A stretch of DNA of 64,000 nt from Cyclobacteriaceae bacterium (GTDB lineage Bacteria; Bacteroidota; Bacteroidia; Cytophagales; Cyclobacteriaceae), in the NCBI GenBank assembly GCA_016787725.1, contig JAEUTZ010000010.1, positions 1 to 64,000 on the forward strand, read 5' to 3'. Under the pieces are notes generated by a model. It did not search any database and had not been told where the DNA came from. It saw nothing but the letters and a program-made list of their open reading frames with translations. Both the position numbers and the translations under genes were made by a program. Positions 59,636 to 64,000 of the stretch are shown here, in pieces. Position 1 is the first letter of the stretch; every line of letters starts with the position of its first letter.

Positions 59636-60218
59636 GTTCAATGTAAGCGGATAGTTTATTTCCAATCGTCACAGGTCCAACACCCTTTGGCGTGCCGGTA
59701 AAAATCAAATCACCGGTGCGCAACGTAAAAAATTTTGATAAATAGTGGATGATGTAATCAAACGGAAAAAGTAAAAGACTGGTACTGCCTTGTTGTTTCA
59801 GTACACCGTTTACTTCCAGTTTAAAATTAATGTTCTTCAGATCTTTAAATTCGCTAACCGGAATGAATTTATCAGAGATCGGGGCCGAGCCGTTGAACCC
59901 TTTGGCAATATCCCAGGGTAACCCTTTTTCCTTTAGCTTGGACTGAATGTCACGGGCGGTAAAATCAATCCCGATGCCAATGGCATCATAATATTTGTGT
60001 GCAAACTTCTCTTCGATGTTTTTTCCTTCTTTACAAATTCGAAGCACCAATTCAACTTCATGGTGAACATCTTTGGAAAAATCCGGGTAGTAAAAAGGAC
60101 CGTTGTTCCGAATGAGGGCGGTATCCGGCTTGGTAAAAATAACCGGCTCATCGGGCCGTTCGTTGTTCAGCTCTTGAATGTGCTCGGCATAGTTTCTTCC
60201 AATCGCAAAAATCCGCAT
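59604..60218 (-). CDS. Fumarylacetoacetate hydrolase-family protein
   Basis: 204 residues from ATG 60218 (MRIFAIGRNYAEHI); the frame extends to 60254 but the added 12 residues are not family-like. Motifs: IGRNYAEH, FTKPDTALI, the metal triad HHEVELVL with Glu residues, IGIDFTARDIQ, and TGDLIFTGTPKGVGP. The family cleaves or decarboxylates beta-diketone acids; many short members such as this act as oxaloacetate decarboxylases or tautomerases. Substrate not assignable. Divergent from the M48 lipoprotein gene. Confidence 0.93.
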   Translation of the reverse strand: MRIFAIGRNYAEHIQELNNERPDEPVIFTKPDTALIRNNGPFYYPDFSKDVHHEVELVLRICKEGKNIEEKFAHKYYDAIGIGIDFTARDIQSKLKEKGLPWDIAKGFNGSAPISDKFIPVSEFKDLKNINFKLEVNGVLKQQGSTSLLLFPFDYIIHYLSKFFTLRTGDLIFTGTPKGVGPVTIGNKLSAYIEHEKLLEFEVK

Positions 60219-60337
60219 ACTTCGTTCAGGCTTTTGTGCAAATTTAGACAACAATCTTGTCTGAAAGTCTCAAATTCATCGGTTATTTTGATTTTTTACC
60301 TACAAGGAACTTACATTTGTCATCTAAACACAACACC

Positions 60338-61135
60338 ATGATTCGTAAAATCGCAAGCTTCACCATTCTGCTCACTGCCCTTTATGCCTGTGCCACAGTA
60401 CCGGTAACAGGGCGGAAACAATTGAGTCTTGTGTCAAGTGCCGAGATCAATCAGATGGCAGCCCAGCAATATCAAGAAGTGATCAAGAAAGGTCCATTGT
60501 CAACCAATCTGGAACAAACCCAACAAATCAAGACCATTGGAGTGCGCATTCAAAAAGCAGTGGAACAATACATGGCCGATAAGGGAATGAGTGATCAACT
60601 CGCAGGGTTTAATTGGGAGTTCAACCTGATTCAGGATGATAAGACGGTGAATGCCTGGTGTATGCCTGGTGGCAAGGTAGCTTTCTATACCGCCATTCTG
60701 CCCATCTGCAAAGATGAACTGGGGATTGCCGTGGTGATGGGGCATGAAGTTGCTCATGCCATTGCCAACCACGGCCGGGAGCGGATGAGCCAGGGACTCA
60801 TGGCCGAGTTTGGATTAAGTACCATCGGTGCCGCCATGGGTCAGAATCCAACGGCTACCCAGCAGATATTTATGCAAGCGGTGGGTATGGGCACCAACGT
60901 GGGTATGCTCAAATTTTCGCGAAGCCACGAATCGGAAGCCGATCACATGGGATTGATCTTTATGGCGATGGCCGGGTATGACCCCTCATCAGCTCCCAAA
61001 TTTTGGGAGCGCATGGCTACCTTGAGCGGAGGGCAGCAACCACCGGAGTTTCTTTCAACACACCCTTCACACGAAACCCGGATTAAGGATTTAGAGGGTT
61101 GGATTCCCGAGGCCATGACGTATTATAAAAAGTAA
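60338..61135 (+). CDS. M48 family metalloprotease lipoprotein (BepA/LoiP-like)
   Basis: 265 residues from ATG 60338 (MIRKIASFTILLTALYACATVP). An in-frame ATG at 60257 would add 27 residues ahead of a clear lipoprotein signal with lipobox LYAC, so 60338 is preferred. Motifs: VPVTGRKQLSLVS, NAWCMPGGKVAFYT, the zinc site HEVAHAIANHG, the third ligand Glu in SRSHESEADHMG, and THPSHETRIKDL. It should act at the outer membrane on misfolded proteins or assembly intermediates. Single gene, divergent from the FAH-family gene. Confidence 0.93.
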   Translation: MIRKIASFTILLTALYACATVPVTGRKQLSLVSSAEINQMAAQQYQEVIKKGPLSTNLEQTQQIKTIGVRIQKAVEQYMADKGMSDQLAGFNWEFNLIQDDKTVNAWCMPGGKVAFYTAILPICKDELGIAVVMGHEVAHAIANHGRERMSQGLMAEFGLSTIGAAMGQNPTATQQIFMQAVGMGTNVGMLKFSRSHESEADHMGLIFMAMAGYDPSSAPKFWERMATLSGGQQPPEFLSTHPSHETRIKDLEGWIPEAMTYYKK

Positions 61136-61194
61136 GCGAAGGCGGTATTGTTTACACAACCATTCACCCGTTGTGAGCGTTAATAGAACGTTGC

Positions 61195-61983
61195 ATGGTT
61201 GACGCCTATAACTTCTTAGCCTCCTGGCAGCTCTTTCCCGAAAAGGGAACGTATGAGTTTGGCAATCGGCCGAAGTCGGGAATATACCGAATCGAATTAG
61301 GGGGCACCGGCAAACAACTTGCGATCAGCATGAATTGGGTCTCACTTGAAGACCAGGCCTTTGCTTCACAATACACGATCACTCCGGATGGCGAGAACTA
61401 CGATTTCGATAATCATGAGATAGGCGATTCAATCCGCAGTACCTTTCTCAACGCACTGTCTTTTCAAACAGCCTTTACTCGGCATAATAAGCCAACGTTA
61501 GAGGTTGTGCACGAGATCACACCCAAAGGGTATTTGCGTGTTGTGCATCATCATTATAATGAACAAGGCGAAAAATTTACGAACGAAGAAATTTATCACA
61601 AGCAACTCAGTGTGTTGCCTTATTCGGCTTCGGTATCGGGGGCCGTCATTAAACCCAACGAGGCCGGGGTGATCCGCCATCAGGCATTGTCGGCCATGGA
61701 AGATCAAACCAACATGCAGTTAACACAGATCCGCCAGCAGATCGAGTTGCTCGCCATTCAGGCCAAAGAAATCCAAAAGCGCAAGGAACTCTCCATGATC
61801 ATCTACGATGCGCAGATTGGGTTTGTACCGGTCATTGGCCAGACGTATTACCTCTACGAGAAGGAGGATGGAACCCACCTCGTTTCATTGATTGGCCCGA
61901 AGGAATGGGGCCGAAGCAAACCGTACAAAAATTTTGTGGCGGCCGTAAAATTGTTGGCCGATCATACTTGGAAGGAAATGTAG
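61195..61983 (+). CDS. DUF2452 protein with an added N-terminal beta domain
   Basis: 262 residues. The C-terminal part (about 140-262) matches DUF2452: VIKPNEAGVIRHQALSAMED, IRQQIELLAIQAKEIQKRK, IGFVPVIGQTYYLYEKEDG and GPKEWGRSKPY. The N-terminal part (about 1-135) looks like a small beta-barrel (GTYEFGNRPKSGIYRIELG; LEVVHEITPKGYLRVVHHHY). Many DUF2452 proteins have only the C-terminal domain. No signal peptide. Function unknown; it stands alone between the M48 gene and cysE. Confidence 0.85.
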   Translation: MVDAYNFLASWQLFPEKGTYEFGNRPKSGIYRIELGGTGKQLAISMNWVSLEDQAFASQYTITPDGENYDFDNHEIGDSIRSTFLNALSFQTAFTRHNKPTLEVVHEITPKGYLRVVHHHYNEQGEKFTNEEIYHKQLSVLPYSASVSGAVIKPNEAGVIRHQALSAMEDQTNMQLTQIRQQIELLAIQAKEIQKRKELSMIIYDAQIGFVPVIGQTYYLYEKEDGTHLVSLIGPKEWGRSKPYKNFVAAVKLLADHTWKEM

Positions 61984-62094
61984 TGTTGTTAACGGATCGT
62001 TAAAATAAGACTGTCAATTCGTGGTTCTGAAAACATAGGCCGCAGGGAACCGTTAACAGGTGAACCTATTGCAGTCTTTTTAGCTTATTACATT

Positions 62095-62910
62095 ATGGAC
62101 AAAGCATTTATTCGCCAACTTTACCTTAGTCACCAGCAATGCCCTACCTGTCCGGCTCCGGCTGAAGTGGCTCAATTCTTCACCGACTTATTGGGCGCCT
62201 TGTTTGCAGACTTTACCCAGTTGGCGCACTTAAGTGAAAAGGAATTGGAGGAATTGCTTCTAAACTTGCAGTCAGAATTGGAGCGAATTCTTCGTCACAA
62301 TCCAACACCCGGTGGAACGAATCCGACCCTGGTGGCAGAGAAGTTTTTTCAGTCACTGCCCGGCCTGTTCAACGCCCTGCAACAGGATGTCACCTCCATG
62401 TACGAAGGCGATCCGGCTGCCAAAAGTCGCAATGAAGTGATTCGTACTTATCCGGGCTTTTATGCAATTGCTGCCTACCGCCTGGCGCATGCGTTGCATC
62501 AACTGGGCGTACAGGGCATTCCGCGCATCATCACCGAACATGCCCATAGTAAAACCGGGATTGATATTCATCCGGCAGCACGCATTGGTACTCATTTCTG
62601 TATTGATCATGGAACCGGCATCGTCATCGGAGAAACGGCTGTGATTGGTAATCATGTAAAGATATATCAGGGCGTAACCTTAGGGGCGCTTAGCGTGAAT
62701 AAAGCAGACGCGGAAAAGCAACGCCATCCAACCATCGAGGATCATGTTGTTATCTATTCCGGGGCTACCATCCTGGGGGGTGAAACAGTAATCGGCCATG
62801 ATAGTATTATTGGCGGCAATGTGTGGATAACGAAAAGTCTGGCGCCCCATTCGAAAGTATATTATCAGGCCGAAGCGGGCAGTCCCGAAACCCTCCTGAT
62901 TAAAAATTGA
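62095..62910 (+). CDS. cysE: Serine O-acetyltransferase
   Basis: 271 residues, close to the long (EpsC-like) form. An N-terminal helical domain (about 1-150) precedes a left-handed beta-helix of hexapeptide repeats: DIHPAARIGTHFCIDHGTG, VIGETAVIGNHVKIYQGVT, then IIGGNVWIT. The catalytic His/Asp lie in the DHGTG region. It makes O-acetylserine, the acceptor for sulfide. It is followed after 3 bases by cysM, which consumes its product, and the serine precursor is supplied by serA/serC in this window. The short terminal tail (ETLLIKN) may bind the partner synthase. Confidence 0.95.
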   Translation: MDKAFIRQLYLSHQQCPTCPAPAEVAQFFTDLLGALFADFTQLAHLSEKELEELLLNLQSELERILRHNPTPGGTNPTLVAEKFFQSLPGLFNALQQDVTSMYEGDPAAKSRNEVIRTYPGFYAIAAYRLAHALHQLGVQGIPRIITEHAHSKTGIDIHPAARIGTHFCIDHGTGIVIGETAVIGNHVKIYQGVTLGALSVNKADAEKQRHPTIEDHVVIYSGATILGGETVIGHDSIIGGNVWITKSLAPHSKVYYQAEAGSPETLLIKN

Positions 62911-62913
62911 CCT

Positions 62914-63792
62914 ATGAAGCTGGCAGATTTGATTGGCAATACCCCCCTTGTAGAATTACAGCACATTCCGGTTAATAAGAAGGTAACGATTTTTGGGAAG
63001 CTGGAAGGAAATAACCCGGGTGGGAGTGTGAAAGACCGTGCGGCCTTCGGCATGATTAAAGGTGCGTTGGATCGGGGCCAAATCAAACGGGGTGATCAAT
63101 TGATTGAAGCCACCAGTGGGAATACCGGAATAGCGCTGGCCATGATAGCCCGCATTATGGGTTTGAACATGACCTTGGTGATGCCGGATAACTCCACACG
63201 TGAGCGGGTGTTGGCCATGGAAGCGTATGGCGCGCGGGTCATTTTAACACCCGCTGCCAAAACGATCGAATATTCCCGTGAATTAGCAGAGGCTATGGCA
63301 AGCCAGGAAGGATATTTTATTTTAAATCAGTTTGCCAATGCTGACAATTACGGCATGCATTATAAAACTACCGGACCCGAAATTTGGCGGGATACACAAG
63401 GAAGCTTAACGCACTTTGTTTCTGCCATGGGCACCACCGGAACGATCATTGGGGTATCCCGTTTTCTGAAAGAAAAGAATAAATCGATTCAAATAGTAGG
63501 TACACAACCCGTAGAAGGTTCCAGCATTCCGGGCATCCGCAGATGGTCACCTGAATTTTTGCCAAAGATTTTTGAGCCGCATCGGGTGGATCGCATAGTG
63601 GATGTGAGTGAAGCCGAAGCGCGGCAAATGACTCAACGGTTGGCGAAGGAAGAAGGGATTTTAGCAGGCATGAGCAGTGGGGGCGCGTTACAGGCAGCCC
63701 TTACGATTGCCAATGAGATTGAAACCGGGGTAATCGTTTTTATCATCTGCGACCGGGGCGATCGCTACCTGAGTTCAGATTTGTTTGGCTAG
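62914..63792 (+). CDS. cysM: O-acetylserine sulfhydrylase (cysteine synthase B)
   Basis: 292 residues of PLP fold type II. The Schiff-base Lys is in NPGGSVKDRAA, the substrate loop is EATSGNTGIALA, and the phosphate-binding GTTGT is present. The segment IPGIRRWSPEFLPKIF is typical of CysM over CysK, which suggests it may also accept thiosulfate or other sulfur donors. It is in an operon with cysE (3-base gap). Converges on the cysN end 15 bases downstream. Confidence 0.95.
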   Translation: MKLADLIGNTPLVELQHIPVNKKVTIFGKLEGNNPGGSVKDRAAFGMIKGALDRGQIKRGDQLIEATSGNTGIALAMIARIMGLNMTLVMPDNSTRERVLAMEAYGARVILTPAAKTIEYSRELAEAMASQEGYFILNQFANADNYGMHYKTTGPEIWRDTQGSLTHFVSAMGTTGTIIGVSRFLKEKNKSIQIVGTQPVEGSSIPGIRRWSPEFLPKIFEPHRVDRIVDVSEAEARQMTQRLAKEEGILAGMSSGGALQAALTIANEIETGVIVFIICDRGDRYLSSDLFG

Positions 63793-63807
63793 GGTAATCC
63801 CAACGTA

Positions 63808-64000
63808 TTAACTTACAAATCCCACGGCTACCGTGTTGTTGGAGTATTCATCAATCAGGATGAAAGATCCATTGCTGGGATTGTTGTCGTACGCATCTGC
63901 CGGAATGGATTTAGCGGTTTTGATTTTAACCCGTGCAATTTCATTCATTTTGATGGTGGTTGCTGATACCTGCTCCAGCGTGGAAGGAATCTTGATAAAA
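63808..64000 (-). CDS. cysN: Sulfate adenylyltransferase large subunit, C-terminus (partial)
   Basis: The frame runs leftward from the window edge to TAA at 63808-63810, giving 63 residues. The pattern MNEIARVKIKTAKSI, then NPSNGSFILIDEYSNNTVAVG, is the C-terminal beta domain of CysN, the GTPase subunit of ATP sulfurylase. It activates sulfate for reduction to the sulfide used by CysM. The start lies beyond the window. Confidence 0.88.
   Translation of the reverse strand, partial: FIKIPSTLEQVSATTIKMNEIARVKIKTAKSIPADAYDNNPSNGSFILIDEYSNNTVAVGFVS

Noticed and set aside
60257-60337. Longer start of the M48 lipoprotein
   Set aside because: It would bury a clear lipoprotein signal 27 residues inside the protein.
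1-64000. Mobile element or prophage carrying the TIR/cyclase region
   Set aside because: No integrase, transposase, direct-repeat border or tRNA gene was found, and base composition looks uniform by eye; a genomic comparison would be needed to claim transfer.

Overview
The window reads as chromosomal DNA of a Bacteroidota bacterium, most likely in the order Cytophagales. The evidence is type IX secretion sorting tails of both classes (type A at the end of the 41673-48842 gene, type B at the end of the 23020-28449 gene), a PorP/SprF-like and PorE-like pair, a DUF3667 protein, a phosphoserine phosphatase/phosphoglycerate dehydrogenase fusion, an ECF sigma module, a promoter of the TAnnTTTG type, and frequent GTG/TTG starts without Shine-Dalgarno sequences. 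No rRNA, tRNA, CRISPR array, insertion sequence or prophage was seen.

Layout. 0-9 kb: a gene tail, a LysR regulator divergent from isocitrate dehydrogenase (icd), two small conserved genes and an SbtA-type bicarbonate permease; then a DinB-like protein, a YjbR/SRPBCC/M20 hydrolase group and a DUF3667 membrane protein. 9-12 kb: an ECF sigma operon with a likely anti-sigma protein, a Spy-like protein and an outer-membrane barrel. 11.7-15 kb: serine biosynthesis (serC plus a SerB-SerA fusion). 15-17 kb: an arsenic operon arsR-arsM-arsN2 with two matching palindromic operators. 17-20 kb: a zinc alcohol dehydrogenase and the C-terminal half of a split transketolase, whose N-terminal half lies at 56.1-57.0 kb. 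19.9-28.4 kb: a tight type IX operon encoding a 14-repeat surface protein, a PorP/SprF-like protein and a PorE-like OmpA protein. 29-33.5 kb: two secreted amidohydrolase-family proteins with partly lost metal sites.

33.7-54.8 kb is the unusual part. It holds a TRAFs-binding(TPR-S)/SLOG-like/degenerate-cyclase protein, a TIR-TolB-TPR-HD protein, an apparently intact class III adenylate cyclase with TPRs, a Pycsar-type membrane effector (PycTM), and a second TIR protein (TIR-membrane-TolB-TPR) co-directional with an unknown secreted protein. Two subtilase-family genes lie among or beside these. Both carry perfect hexapeptide repeats (13 copies of GRTLIN, 3 copies of GRPIHQ) that are identical in protein but different in every DNA copy. 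Together the region looks like a nucleotide-signalling or immune island in which TIR, cyclase, HD phosphohydrolase, a possible ligand sensor and a membrane effector are all present, although they are not in one operon.

54.9-64 kb: a class V aminotransferase-like protein, transketolase N-terminal half, a Bcp peroxiredoxin, an M23 peptidase, an FAH-family hydrolase, an M48 lipoprotein protease and a DUF2452 protein. It ends in cysteine synthesis: cysE and cysM in tandem, facing the 3' end of cysN, which runs off the window.
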